A stretch of 64,000 nt of DNA from the NCBI GenBank assembly GCA_964630925.1, contig CAZVZK010000002.1:114501-178500 (forward strand), read 5' to 3'. A model generated the notes under the pieces. That model saw only the letters and a list, made by a program, of their open reading frames with translations. It did no database searches and had not been told where the DNA came from. Below, one piece after another: positions 1-8,190 of this stretch (position 1 is the first letter of the stretch; the number at the start of each line of letters is the position of its first letter). Both the position numbers and the translations under genes were made by a program. The DNA comes from RGDT01 sp964630925. Lineage in GTDB: Bacteria > Planctomycetota > Planctomycetia > Gemmatales > Gemmataceae.

Positions 1-1027
1 CGGGGCCGAAGCCGATCATGTCGTACTCGGCCGGGCGGAACGTCAGCTCCTCGTAGACGAACCGCCGCCCCGTCCCGGCCAGGCCCGCCCGCTCGAAGTT
101 GGTCAGCGTCGTCTGCACGAAGCCGCCCGCGAGGAGGTGCTCGCGCAGGGCGGCCCAGTTGGCGGCCGCCGTCTCGTTGTCGGGCAGGCCGGCGAGCAGC
201 GCCGGGTCACGCGACCACTCCGTGCCCAGGCCGCGGAACATCACCAGGTGGTACAGCCCCAGGTGGTCCAGGCCGAGGGCGTCGGCCCGCGCGAGGTCGC
301 GCTTCATCTCGGGCAGCGTCTGGTGCGGCAGGTTGAACAGGAGGTCGGCGCTGGCGGTGAAGCCGCGGGCGTGGGCCGCGTCGGTGACGGCGGCGAAGGT
401 GCCGGCGTCGCCGAAGGCGTCGCGGCCCATCGCCTTGAGCCGCCCCGCGTCGAACGTCTGCACGCCCATGCTGAGGCGGAAGTGGCGGGCGGGCATCTCC
501 TCGCGCATCACGTCCATGAGGAGCGGCTGGCGCTTGAGGAAGTAGGCCGGCACGCCCTCCAGCGTGACCTCCGCCTGGCTGAGATCGAAGTGGGCGGCGA
601 GGGCGCGGCAGATGGAGCGGAAGGCGTCCGGCGGCGTCAGGTTGGCGGTGCCGCCGCCGACGTACAGGGCCGCGACGGGGCGCCGGCGCAGGCCGGGCTG
701 GTTGGCGGTGCGTGCGGCGATCTCGCGGACGACGGACTCGGCGAGGCGGCGGGCGAGGGCGTGGTCGTAGTCCTGGTGCGGGAAGGTGCAGAAGCCGCAG
801 CCGGCCACCTTGGGGTTGCAGAAGGGGTGCGGCAGCACGCCGACGAGGAGCCCCTTGGCGGGGTCGAAGGCGGCGTCGATGTCCATGCCGGCGGGCCGGG
901 GGCGCATGGCCGCCGCCGCGGGGTAGCCGTGCAAGAGCCGGTGCCGCTGCGGCTTCCGCATGCGATCGCGGAGGTAGCCGAGGGCGGACGTGGCCGCCGG
1001 GCGTGCCGTGGTGCTGGTGAGGCTCAT
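1..1027 (-). CDS. HemN-like radical SAM protein (3' end beyond left edge)
   Basis: About 342 codons are in the window; the carboxy end runs off the left edge. The protein reads from MSLTSTTARPAATS and resembles the coproporphyrinogen III oxidase-like (HemN/HutW-type) radical SAM family. The strand-order motifs are a cysteine cluster FCNPKVAGCGFC near residue 70, a glycine-rich ALYVGGGT stretch (S-adenosylmethionine site), LEGVP, LSMGVQTFD and DLLFNLPHQT, and finally YDMIGFG near the cut end. The cluster spacing is CX6CX2C, not the CX3CX2C normal for HemN, so the true substrate cannot be assumed to be coproporphyrinogen. It would act in the cytoplasm on a 4Fe-4S cluster. A small gene ends 28 bp upstream on the same strand and may be cotranscribed. 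The family call is firm; the reaction is not known. Confidence 0.85.
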   Translation of the reverse strand, partial: MSLTSTTARPAATSALGYLRDRMRKPQRHRLLHGYPAAAAMRPRPAGMDIDAAFDPAKGLLVGVLPHPFCNPKVAGCGFCTFPHQDYDHALARRLAESVVREIAARTANQPGLRRRPVAALYVGGGTANLTPPDAFRSICRALAAHFDLSQAEVTLEGVPAYFLKRQPLLMDVMREEMPARHFRLSMGVQTFDAGRLKAMGRDAFGDAGTFAAVTDAAHARGFTASADLLFNLPHQTLPEMKRDLARADALGLDHLGLYHLVMFRGLGTEWSRDPALLAGLPDNETAAANWAALREHLLAGGFVQTTLTNFERAGLAGTGRRFVYEELTFRPAEYDMIGFGP

Positions 1028-1055
1028 GGCCGATCCTTTCGTGTTGGCTGAAGGG

Positions 1056-1331
1056 TCAGTTGCCGGCGGCGAGGGGGCGCAGCAGGCGGATCTCGAAGCG
1101 GGCGGCGCCGCGCTCCCCGGCGCGGAGGTAACAGCGGGCGTTGCGGAGGCGCGAGCGGGCCAGCGCCCACTCGTCGGGGGGAAGCGGCAGGGCGTGCAGA
1201 CGCCGCCCCGCCCGACGGATATCCGCCTCCAGGCCGGCGTGCCCCTCGCGGATCCCGAGCAGCAGGGCGGCGAGGGCGCGGGCGGCGCGGAGATGCGGGG
1301 TTTCGAGGATCAACGGGGGCGAGCACCTCAT
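1056..1331 (-). CDS. Small protein of unknown function, 91 aa
   Basis: A short open frame beginning MRCSPPLILETPH, leucine- and arginine-rich and probably helical. It contains no cysteine pair, signal peptide or membrane segment that I recognise beyond a mildly hydrophobic ARALAALLLG stretch. It lies 28 bp upstream of the radical SAM gene on the same strand and 85 bp after the kinase gene, so it could be the first gene of a two-gene unit and a partner of the radical SAM protein, but nothing in its sequence proves this. Its codon choice (third positions mostly G or C) matches the neighbours. I do not recognise the family. Confidence 0.5.
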   Translation of the reverse strand: MRCSPPLILETPHLRAARALAALLLGIREGHAGLEADIRRAGRRLHALPLPPDEWALARSRLRNARCYLRAGERGAARFEIRLLRPLAAGN

Positions 1332-1416
1332 GGTGAGCCTCGGCGGGGGCGTTTGTGGGCGTACGGTGGGTGGCCCCGCCGTCGGCGGGCGTCAGGGCCA
1401 TCGCACGGGGGGCGGA

Positions 1417-3636
1417 TCAATACCAGGGGGCCAGCCTCAGGACCTCCTCGGGGGGCGGCTCGTTACGGAGGACCTGGGCGAGGATGGCCCGGAACCTCGC
1501 CAGGTCTTCCCGGTAGCGCTCCACCGCGGGGGCCTGCCTCACGAGGCACTCCACCGCCGCGATGGCCTCGCGGTAGGCGTCGGCCGCCTCGGGGAAGCGC
1601 CCGCGGGATTGCAGGAAATGCCCCAGCAGGCTGTCCGTGACGGCGTGGCCGTGGGTGAAGTCGTGCAGGTCGGGGTATTCCTCCCGCAGCCCCCGGCAGA
1701 TCTCGACGGCCTTGTGGAGATCGGCCTCGGCCTCGTCGTGCCGGCTTACGCCATGACGGAACAGGGCGCGGATGGTGCGGCGGATGGCCAGGAGCTTCCG
1801 CAGGCCGGGCACATCCGGGAAGCGGGCACAGAGGGCCTCGAAGACCCGGACCCCTCGGTCGTAGAGCGGTTCGGTCTCCGGCCGGCGCGTCCACCCTGTC
1901 ACCAGGCCGATCGGCCTTGGCAGGTCGCCCAGGCGGATGACGCTGGTCCGAAGGTTCTCGTCCCAGCGGGCCGACGCCCTGGCCTGCGTGATGCGTTCGG
2001 CGAAGTCGAGGGCGCGGGAGTAGGAGGCGTCGGCCTCCGCGCCGCGGCCCTGGTAGTCCTGGGAGATGCCCAGGTGGTAGTGGCTCTGGGCGGCGGATGA
2101 CAGGGGGAGGGCCTCCCCGCCGTGCCTCTCGCACAGGGCCTCGGCCAGGGCGACGGCGCGGCGGAACAGCGGCTCGGCCCTGTCGGGGGCCTCGCGGAAC
2201 AGGTGGAGCCGGCCCCTGTCCAGGCAGGAGTCGAGGGTGAGGAAGGCCCATGACTCCTCGACGGGGACCTCCTCCGGGCCGTCGCCCCCGTACATCAGGG
2301 CCTCGTCGAGGAGGGCGGCGGCCTCGTCCGGGCGGTCCGTCTCGGTGCAAAGCCGGGCGAGGGCCTGGCAGACGCGGACGAGGACCTTCCTGGCCGACGG
2401 ATCCTCGGGGGCCTCGCAGGCGAGGCCGCGGGCGAGCGTGGTCGCCTGGCGGAGGGCGGCCTCTGCCTCCTCGTGCTGCCCGAGCTTGCGGTCGATCTCG
2501 GCGACGCGGCGGTGGGCCTCGGCCACGCGGACGCGGGCGGACACCTCGGTGCTCTCGGGCCGGCACAGCTCCGCGAAGAAGCCGCGGGCCGCCCGCAGGA
2601 ACCCCAGACGCAGCGGGTTGAGACGCGGCTCCAGGGAGAAGACGCCCTCGGCCATCGTCAGGGCCGACTCGATGGCCGCCCGCGCCTTGCGTTCGGCGGC
2701 GTCCACCTCGGAGGCCCGGTCCGGCGGGCGCAGGCTGATCCGCTCGCCCTCGGCGGCGCGCTGGAGGTCGTCGGCCAGCTCCGCCGCGGTCTGGTAGCGT
2801 CGGCCCGGCTCGATCTCCAGGCACTTCAGGCAGATCAGCTCCAGGTCGGACCCCGCCCACACGCCGGGGTTGAGAACGGAGGGCGGCGGGGCCGGTCCCG
2901 CGTTCTCCTCGGACGGCAGGCGGCCGGTCAGGAGGCGGAACAGCACGACGCCGAGGCTGAACACGTCCACCGCCGGTGTCTGGCACGCGTCGCGGCGGAG
3001 CTGCTCGGGCGGGGCGTACCCGGGGGTGAAGCCCTGCGGGCCGTCCTTCTCGCCCACCCGCCAGGCCAGGCCCAGGTCGGCCACCAGGGGGCGGCCGTCG
3101 GCGTCGAGGAGGACGTTGCCCGGCTTGAGGTCGCGGTGGATGATCCCCTTCTCGTGGAGGTAAGCCATCCCCCGGGCGATGCAGGCCGTCAGCCCCGCCA
3201 GGCGGTGGTGCTCGGCCCGGCCGGCGTCGGGCGGCAGGCGGTGGGCGTCGAGGGCCTTCTCCAGGCTGTCCTCGGCGAGGGGCATGGTGTAGTAGAGCAG
3301 GCCGTCGTGCTCGCCGACGTGGTAGACGCGGACGAGGCCGGGGTGGTCGAGGTCGTGGGCCAGCCGCAGCTCACGCAGCGCCCTGTCGCGTGCCCCGGGG
3401 TCGATCACCTTGAGCGCGACCACCTTGTCGATGTGGACCTGCCGGGCCCGGTACACCACGCCCTGGCCGCCCCGGCCGGCCACGCCCAGCAGCTCGTAGT
3501 TGCCGAAGAACCGCCCCGCGTCCGTTTGACGCAGCAGGCCACGCAGGGCACCCATCACGCGGTCCACCGCCGCCTCGTCCCCCTCCGGCCCCTCGGGGAG
3601 GAACGGCATCGTCGTCCGGGAATCGGGGTCCATCAT
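1417..3636 (-). CDS. Serine/threonine protein kinase with C-terminal helical repeats
   Basis: 739 residues from an ATGATG start. The kinase domain spans roughly residues 45-300: glycine loop GRGGQGVVY near 54-62, lysine K76 in VALKVID, catalytic loop HRDLKPGN at 167-174, DLG (for DFG) at 187-189 and APPEQ at 208-212. From about 310 to the end the sequence is alpha-helical with TPR-like repeats (for example YHLGISQDYQGRGAEADASY), probably a protein-interaction platform. I see no transmembrane segment, so unlike many planctomycete kinases it looks cytoplasmic. The start overlaps the stop of the upstream ECF sigma factor gene in an ATGA, which implies translational coupling. ECF sigma plus Ser/Thr kinase pairs are common in planctomycetes, where the kinase is thought to tune the sigma factor; that role is inferred here. 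Confidence 0.93.
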   Translation of the reverse strand: MMDPDSRTTMPFLPEGPEGDEAAVDRVMGALRGLLRQTDAGRFFGNYELLGVAGRGGQGVVYRARQVHIDKVVALKVIDPGARDRALRELRLAHDLDHPGLVRVYHVGEHDGLLYYTMPLAEDSLEKALDAHRLPPDAGRAEHHRLAGLTACIARGMAYLHEKGIIHRDLKPGNVLLDADGRPLVADLGLAWRVGEKDGPQGFTPGYAPPEQLRRDACQTPAVDVFSLGVVLFRLLTGRLPSEENAGPAPPPSVLNPGVWAGSDLELICLKCLEIEPGRRYQTAAELADDLQRAAEGERISLRPPDRASEVDAAERKARAAIESALTMAEGVFSLEPRLNPLRLGFLRAARGFFAELCRPESTEVSARVRVAEAHRRVAEIDRKLGQHEEAEAALRQATTLARGLACEAPEDPSARKVLVRVCQALARLCTETDRPDEAAALLDEALMYGGDGPEEVPVEESWAFLTLDSCLDRGRLHLFREAPDRAEPLFRRAVALAEALCERHGGEALPLSSAAQSHYHLGISQDYQGRGAEADASYSRALDFAERITQARASARWDENLRTSVIRLGDLPRPIGLVTGWTRRPETEPLYDRGVRVFEALCARFPDVPGLRKLLAIRRTIRALFRHGVSRHDEAEADLHKAVEICRGLREEYPDLHDFTHGHAVTDSLLGHFLQSRGRFPEAADAYREAIAAVECLVRQAPAVERYREDLARFRAILAQVLRNEPPPEEVLRLAPWY

Positions 3637-4148
3637 GGCTGGCCCCCCAGGAGGTTGAGGAGACGACGCCGCCCGCGTTTGAGGAGTCCGTCCACGGCCT
3701 GTTCGGTGCGGCCCATCAGCTCGCCGATGAAGCGCATGGAGCAGTCGTGCAGGTGCTTCAGCTCGACCGCCTCGCGCTCGTCCGCGGGCATCTGGTCCAG
3801 GGCCCGGGCCAGTCGCTCCAGCTCCTCGGACCGGATGGCCGCCTCGCTGGGCGAGGTCTGCTCGGCGGCCAGGGCGCTCTCGAGCTGGCCGGACGCGGCG
3901 TCGAGGGACACCTCCGCCGGGCCGGGCCGGGCCGCCTCGCGCAGCGTGTTGAGGAGGATCATGCGCAGCCAGCCACGCCACTCCTGGGGCGTGGCCCCGC
4001 GGAACTGGCCCTCCCTGGCGGCGGCCCGGGCCAGGGTGGCCTGGGCGATCTCCGAAGGGTCCAGACGCTTCTGCTGGCCGGGCCACATCAGGCAGCTCGC
4101 CAGCAGCCGGAGGTAAGCGCGATCCGCGGACGGGTCTCTGTCGATCAT
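3633..4148 (-). CDS. ECF-type RNA polymerase sigma factor
   Basis: 171 residues starting MIDRDPSADRAYL, preceded by a good ribosome site (GGTGGAGGT). Sigma region 2 is seen as SEIAQATLARAA followed by WRGWLRMILLNTLREA; region 4 as MPADEREAVELKHLHDCSM, then a helix-turn-helix GELMGRTEQAVDGLLKRGRR. No anti-sigma factor is adjacent; instead the stop codon overlaps the start of a Ser/Thr kinase gene by 4 bp (ATGA), which is typical of the planctomycete kinase-linked ECF groups. An upstream in-frame extension to about 4301 is open but has no ribosome site or family similarity, so I prefer 4148. It would direct RNA polymerase to a regulon that cannot be deduced from this window. Confidence 0.9.
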   Translation of the reverse strand: MIDRDPSADRAYLRLLASCLMWPGQQKRLDPSEIAQATLARAAAREGQFRGATPQEWRGWLRMILLNTLREAARPGPAEVSLDAASGQLESALAAEQTSPSEAAIRSEELERLARALDQMPADEREAVELKHLHDCSMRFIGELMGRTEQAVDGLLKRGRRRLLNLLGGQP

Positions 4149-4297
4149 GGCGTACCTCCACCTACCCCCTGGATGCGCGGCGCCATTCGATCGGGCGCGC
4201 GATTCTAGCGGAATTCCGGCCGGGGCGTCTTGAGGGCAAGATACGCCCTGGTGCCCCGGACATATCCGGACAAAGAGGCGTCCGCCCCTCGCCCGGC

Positions 4298-4891
4298 TCA
4301 TTCGCGGACGTTCTCGCGGGCCGGGGTGATGCCTTCCGCAGGCGTCGCCGGGGCGGGGCGTGCGTCATCGGGGGGCCGGGGCGGCGGGCCGTCCCGCAGA
4401 ATGGGATCGCGGCGGAGGACGAAGGTGCCGGCGAGGAGGTCGTGGATCGCCCGCCGGCGGGTCGAATTCGTGAGGCCGAAGCTGATGAGCACCAGCGGGA
4501 TGCACCAGAGGTAGGCGGCCTTGGACAGGGTACGGAGGAGCGAACGGGCCGGGCCGATCCTGTGGCCGGCCCTGTCGGTGACCTCGAGGCCAAAGAGGTA
4601 CTTGCCGAGGGTGCCCTGGACGGGGGAGCATTCCATCAGGGCGAAATAGAGACAAGGGCCGCACGCCCCCACCGCCAGCGACAGCGGGCCATCCATCACG
4701 CGCAGCGGACCGAGGTGCTGGCCGATCCCCAGGAACGGGAGGGCCTCATACAGGCCGCCTGCCAGGTAGAAGGCCGCGACGATGGGGGCCAGGTCGATGA
4801 GGAGGGCCGCTAGGCGGAGGAGGCCGTCCGCCCCCCGCGAGGAGAGCCTCCGCACGTCGATGCCGTCGCCCACGATCCTCGGCGCTTCCAT
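4298..4891 (-). CDS. RDD-family membrane protein, copy 1 of 3
   Basis: 197 residues starting MEAPRIVGDGIDVR. It carries the RDD pattern: LLRLAALLIDLAPIVAAF (first membrane helix with the basic residue and aspartate), MECSPVQGTLGKYLFGLEVTD in the middle, and RRRAIHDLLAGTFV near residue 170. Three or four membrane helices are visible. RDD proteins are small inner-membrane proteins; some act as Na+/H+ antiporters, most are uncharacterised. It is the last of three tandem paralogs that share an N-terminal M(E/D)AP(R/K)IV..DGIDVR and sit 4 bp apart, and it closes the run that begins at 8111. The proline-rich carboxy tail probably lies in the cytoplasm. Confidence 0.85.
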   Translation of the reverse strand: MEAPRIVGDGIDVRRLSSRGADGLLRLAALLIDLAPIVAAFYLAGGLYEALPFLGIGQHLGPLRVMDGPLSLAVGACGPCLYFALMECSPVQGTLGKYLFGLEVTDRAGHRIGPARSLLRTLSKAAYLWCIPLVLISFGLTNSTRRRAIHDLLAGTFVLRRDPILRDGPPPRPPDDARPAPATPAEGITPARENVRE

Positions 4892-4895
4892 CGCA

Positions 4896-5495
4896 TCACC
4901 CCTGGCCTGTCTCACGGACGCCGTCACGGGTCGGCGTGATTCCGGCGGGATGGGCCGGCGGAGTGGGCGTCGCGGCCCTCGGCAGATCGGCGGGCGGAAC
5001 GCCCCACGGCACATCGCCCGGCCAGACGACGAGTGTCCCGGCCATCCTGTCGTGGAGCGCCCGCCGATCCTTCGTCCAGATGATCAGGAAGAGGCTGACG
5101 AGCCACGCGGGCCAGCACACCGCGGCGGAGACCACCTTGGCCATCGTGCGCCCCGTCGATTGCGCCAGGGTGAGCCGGCGTCCGGCCATGTCGGTCACCT
5201 TGACCCCGACGAGCCACTTGCCGAGCGTCCCCTGGAGCGGCGAGCACTCCATCACGACGAAGTACAGGGGCGGCACCCCGAGCCAGAGGGCGTAGGCAAG
5301 GAGGATGAACCCCAGGTGAGCGCTGACGGCGTCGGTCATCCCCAGGGCGTCCAGGATCATCGGGAAGCCGATCAGATAGCCGAGAATCAAAGCGGTGTCG
5401 AGGCCCCAGGCGGCGAGCCGGCGAGACAGGCCATCGGCCCGCGCCCGCACGCTCCGCACGTCGATCCCATCACGCACGATCCGTGGCGCGTCCAT
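4896..5495 (-). CDS. RDD-family membrane protein, copy 2 of 3
   Basis: 199 residues starting MDAPRIVRDGIDVR. Visible RDD features are SRRLAAWGLDTALILGYLI in helix 1, MECSPLQGTLGKWLVGVKVTD, and KDRRALHDRMAGTLVV near the carboxy end. It has a longer open frame upstream (MGCKTPEGDP), but the conserved start shared by all three paralogs, and the 4-bp gap to the preceding stop, fix the start at 5495. Its tail ITPTRDGVRETG resembles the tail of copy 1 (ITPARENVRE), so even the carboxy end is paralogous. Function beyond an integral membrane RDD protein is unknown. Confidence 0.85.
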   Translation of the reverse strand: MDAPRIVRDGIDVRSVRARADGLSRRLAAWGLDTALILGYLIGFPMILDALGMTDAVSAHLGFILLAYALWLGVPPLYFVVMECSPLQGTLGKWLVGVKVTDMAGRRLTLAQSTGRTMAKVVSAAVCWPAWLVSLFLIIWTKDRRALHDRMAGTLVVWPGDVPWGVPPADLPRAATPTPPAHPAGITPTRDGVRETGQG

Positions 5496-5499
5496 CGGA

Positions 5500-6093
5500 T
5501 CACCTTCTGGTGTCTTGCAGCCCACCGCGTTCTGTGATGCCTTCCGACCGTTGAGGCGGCGGCGAAATCGGATCAGAGCCCGCCGCAGGCGGCTCGCCCT
5601 GCGGCACTTCGTCGGCGAGGACGACCAGCGTATCAGCCTCCTCGTCGTGAAAGGCCTGCCGTTTCCTCGTCGTGGCGATGTGGGCGAAGCTGAAGATGGC
5701 CAGCAAAGGGAAAAACAGAATCGTGACTCCGAGCTTCAACATGAGGCGAAGGCCGGAGATGGAGAGGGTGATCCGGTTGCCGTCGATGTCGGTCACCTTG
5801 ATCCCGAGGAGGTACTTGCCGAACGTCCCCTGGAGGGGCGAGCAATCCATCAGGAGAAGGTACAGGAATGGCGGAAGGAGCCAGACGGCCAGGTCCAGGA
5901 GGCTGAACACGGGCACGAGGTTGTTGGGGGGCTTGAGGCCGGACGCCGCCAAGACGTGAGGGAATCCGATCAGATACCCAACGACCAACACCGCGTCGAT
6001 CAGGAACGCCCCCAAACGCCGATGAGCGCCGGCGACCCGTGACCCCGGCCACCGAACGTCAATCCCGTCTTCGACGATCTTCGGCGCTTCCAT
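5500..6093 (-). CDS. RDD-family membrane protein, copy 3 of 3
   Basis: 197 residues starting MEAPKIVEDGIDVR. It keeps the helix-1 motif HRRLGAFLIDAVLVVGYLIG and MDCSPLQGTFGKYLLGIKVTD, but the last RDD block reads RQAFHDEEADTLVV where the paralogs have HDLLAGT or HDRMAGT, so this copy has diverged at a conserved position. It is first of the three in transcription order, starting 4 bp after the stop of the metallo-beta-lactamase gene. The divergence might mark a different partner or loss of activity; sequence alone cannot tell. Confidence 0.83.
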   Translation of the reverse strand: MEAPKIVEDGIDVRWPGSRVAGAHRRLGAFLIDAVLVVGYLIGFPHVLAASGLKPPNNLVPVFSLLDLAVWLLPPFLYLLLMDCSPLQGTFGKYLLGIKVTDIDGNRITLSISGLRLMLKLGVTILFFPLLAIFSFAHIATTRKRQAFHDEEADTLVVLADEVPQGEPPAAGSDPISPPPQRSEGITERGGLQDTRR

Positions 6094-6097
6094 CGCC

Positions 6098-7498
6098 TCA
6101 CACCCCCGCCGTCTCCCCACGCGCCGGCGCCGCCACGTCCGCGAACCCCGCCGCCCGCAGGCCCTCGGCCAGCCGCTCCGCCCGCGACGGCTCGCCGTGC
6201 ACCAGCCGCACCCGGCTCCGCCCGACGTGGGGTGCCAGCGCCGCCACCAGGCCCGGATGGTCCGCGTGCGACGACAGGCCGTTCATCATCACCACCTCCG
6301 CACGCACCGGGCACTCCCGCCCGAGGATACGCATCGGGTCGCGCCCCTCCACCAGCCTCCGCCCCAGCGTGTCCGGCGCCTGGAAGCCGACGATCAACAC
6401 CGTGTTCGCCGCGTGCCCGATGTGGTGCTTCAAATGGTGCTGGATGCGCCCCGCCTCGCACATCCCCGACGCCGCGATGATCACGCACGGCCCCTCGCGG
6501 CGGTTCAGCTCCACGCTCTCATGCACCTTCTCGACGTACCGCACGAACCCCTCGGCGAACAGCCCCGGGTGCCGGCCCATCAGCTCGCGCGCCTCGTCAT
6601 CGAAGCAGTCCGCGTGCGAGCCGAACACCTCCGTCGCCCGGATCGCCATGGGGCTGTCCACGAAGATCGGGAGAGGCGGCAGCCTGCCCGCCTCCATCAA
6701 CGCGTGCAGGAAGTACAGCACCGTCTGCGTCCGCCCCACGGCGAACGCCGGCATGATGACCTTCCCCCCGCGCGCCGCCGTCCGCCGCACCACCTCGCCC
6801 AGCGCCTCCGCCGTCTCGTTGAACGGCTCGTGCGTGTGCCCGCCATACGTGCTCTCGCACACGATCAGGTCCGCCGCCGGCACCGGCGCGGGGTCGCGCA
6901 GGATCGGCGTGCCCGGGCGGCCCACGTCGCCCGTGAACGTCAGCGACTTCTCGCCCATCCGCACGTGCACCATCGCCGAGCCCAGCAGGTGCCCGGCGTC
7001 GTGGAACGTCACCGCCACCCCCGGCAGAACCTCGCACGCCTCGCCGTAGGGCACCGCCTTCATCTTCACGAGCGTCTGGAAGACGCTGCCATCTCCGTAC
7101 AGCGGCTTGATCTCCGGCTCGCCGGGCTGGCGCCTGCTGTTGAGGTACGCCGCGTCCTCGCGCTGGATCTTCGCCGAGTCGCCGAGCATCACGCCGGCCA
7201 GCGCCCGCGTCGCCGGCGTGCAGTAGATGGACCCGCGGAACCCCTGGGTCACAAGGTTGGGCAGGTTGCCGCAGTGGTCGATGTGCGCGTGGCTGAGGAT
7301 GACCGCGTCGATGTCCTTCGGGCGGAAGGGGAACGTCGCGTTGGCCGCGTAACTCGCGGCCCGGCCCCCCTGCACGAAGCCGCAGTCGAGGAGGATCGAC
7401 CTGCCGTGCACCTCCAGCAGATGCATCGAGCCGGTGACGGTGCGGGCGGCGCCCCAGAAGGTCACCGTCGGCTCGATGGATGTGCGGCGTCTTGCCAT
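6098..7498 (-). CDS. Beta-CASP metallo-beta-lactamase, RNA-processing exonuclease-like
   Basis: 466 residues. Metallo-beta-lactamase motifs: HAHIDH at 70-75, then DAGHLLGSAMVHV and FTGDVGRPGTP. The beta-CASP inserts follow: VCESTYGG, PAFAVGRTQTVLYFLHAL, ASGMCEAGRIQHHL, VGFQAPDTLGRRL and, at the end, GLSSHADHPGLV (zinc ligand and RNA-specificity region). This arrangement is that of YsH1/CPSF-73-like bacterial and archaeal RNA nucleases, so a zinc-dependent cytoplasmic ribonuclease is likely. The first residues PTVTFWGAARTVTGSMHLLE are also typical. It is second in a five-gene minus-strand run with 4-bp gaps, followed by three RDD membrane proteins; why these are combined is not evident. Confidence 0.9.
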   Translation of the reverse strand: MARRRTSIEPTVTFWGAARTVTGSMHLLEVHGRSILLDCGFVQGGRAASYAANATFPFRPKDIDAVILSHAHIDHCGNLPNLVTQGFRGSIYCTPATRALAGVMLGDSAKIQREDAAYLNSRRQPGEPEIKPLYGDGSVFQTLVKMKAVPYGEACEVLPGVAVTFHDAGHLLGSAMVHVRMGEKSLTFTGDVGRPGTPILRDPAPVPAADLIVCESTYGGHTHEPFNETAEALGEVVRRTAARGGKVIMPAFAVGRTQTVLYFLHALMEAGRLPPLPIFVDSPMAIRATEVFGSHADCFDDEARELMGRHPGLFAEGFVRYVEKVHESVELNRREGPCVIIAASGMCEAGRIQHHLKHHIGHAANTVLIVGFQAPDTLGRRLVEGRDPMRILGRECPVRAEVVMMNGLSSHADHPGLVAALAPHVGRSRVRLVHGEPSRAERLAEGLRAAGFADVAAPARGETAGV

Positions 7499-7502
7499 GC
7501 GA

Positions 7503-8111
7503 TCACTTCTTCCCCAAAAGCCAATCGACCACCCAGCAGCCGCGCGCGTGCGGGCCGCCCGAGCGGCAGTGCGTCATCACCTCCGCGTCCACGCAGCCCG
7601 CCTCCTCCAGGGCGTCGCCCAGGATCGGCATCCGCTCCCAGTCGCGGGAGAGGTAGATGCCCAGCGCCAGGCTCTTGACGGTGCCGCCGTCCCACGCGAG
7701 CATCCCCGGCGCGGGCGGCGCGGGGGAGGGGATCGGCCCGGCCATCTCGCGGAGGAGGTCGAGATACGGCGTGTGCTTCTCCCAGGCCCCGAGGCCGCCC
7801 TCCGCCCCGAGGATCCAGTGGACGAAGCGGCGGACCACGTCCCAGTGGTCGGCGTCCGGCGCCCAGCACAGGATGGCCGCCGGGCTGTCGGGGTTGTTGC
7901 GGACGCCGAACCGCATCGCCGCCAACTGATGCGCCGACGCCTCGCCGTCGGCGAACCGCTCCACCAATTCGATGGCCCCGCGCAGGGGCTGCCTGCCGGC
8001 GGTGGGCAGCCGGCGGGCGCAGGCGCAGGCGAACAGCCGCCACCGCCGCCCCGTGAAGGTGGAGCGGGAGTGCCACAGCAGCCCCAGCGTCGAGCCCAGA
8101 CCGTCGAGCAT
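7503..8111 (-). CDS. Gemmata-type protein of unknown function (CxCxR...GCWVVD)
   Basis: 202 residues from MLDGLGSTLG. It shows the pattern of a protein group repeated in Gemmata genomes: an N-terminal WRLFACACARR, then PDADHWDVVRRFV, IYLSRDWERMPILGDALEEAGC and a carboxy end GGPHARGCWVVDWLLGK. These recur as companions of TIGR02996-type proteins in planctomycetes, but I know of no function. There is no signal peptide. The start at 8111 was chosen because a ribosome site precedes it and because an upstream extension would run into the divergent gene at 8191. It heads the five-gene run that continues with the metallo-beta-lactamase gene 4 bp downstream. An AATAAT box at about 8158-8163 could be its -10 element. 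Confidence 0.75.
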   Translation of the reverse strand: MLDGLGSTLGLLWHSRSTFTGRRWRLFACACARRLPTAGRQPLRGAIELVERFADGEASAHQLAAMRFGVRNNPDSPAAILCWAPDADHWDVVRRFVHWILGAEGGLGAWEKHTPYLDLLREMAGPIPSPAPPAPGMLAWDGGTVKSLALGIYLSRDWERMPILGDALEEAGCVDAEVMTHCRSGGPHARGCWVVDWLLGKK

Positions 8112-8190
8112 CGCCCTCGCCTCCCGGCGCCGGATGTGCGATGATGTGCCCAGACCCATTATTCCACCCCGCGGCCCGGAAGGGAACGGC

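Noticed and set aside
137..1051. Long + strand frame opposite the radical SAM gene
   Set aside because: It is the antisense shadow of a gene with clear radical SAM motifs; its sequence is low-complexity glycine/valine/arginine.
2473..4116. 547-residue + strand frame across the kinase and sigma genes
   Set aside because: It covers two clear minus-strand genes and has no ribosome site or domain.
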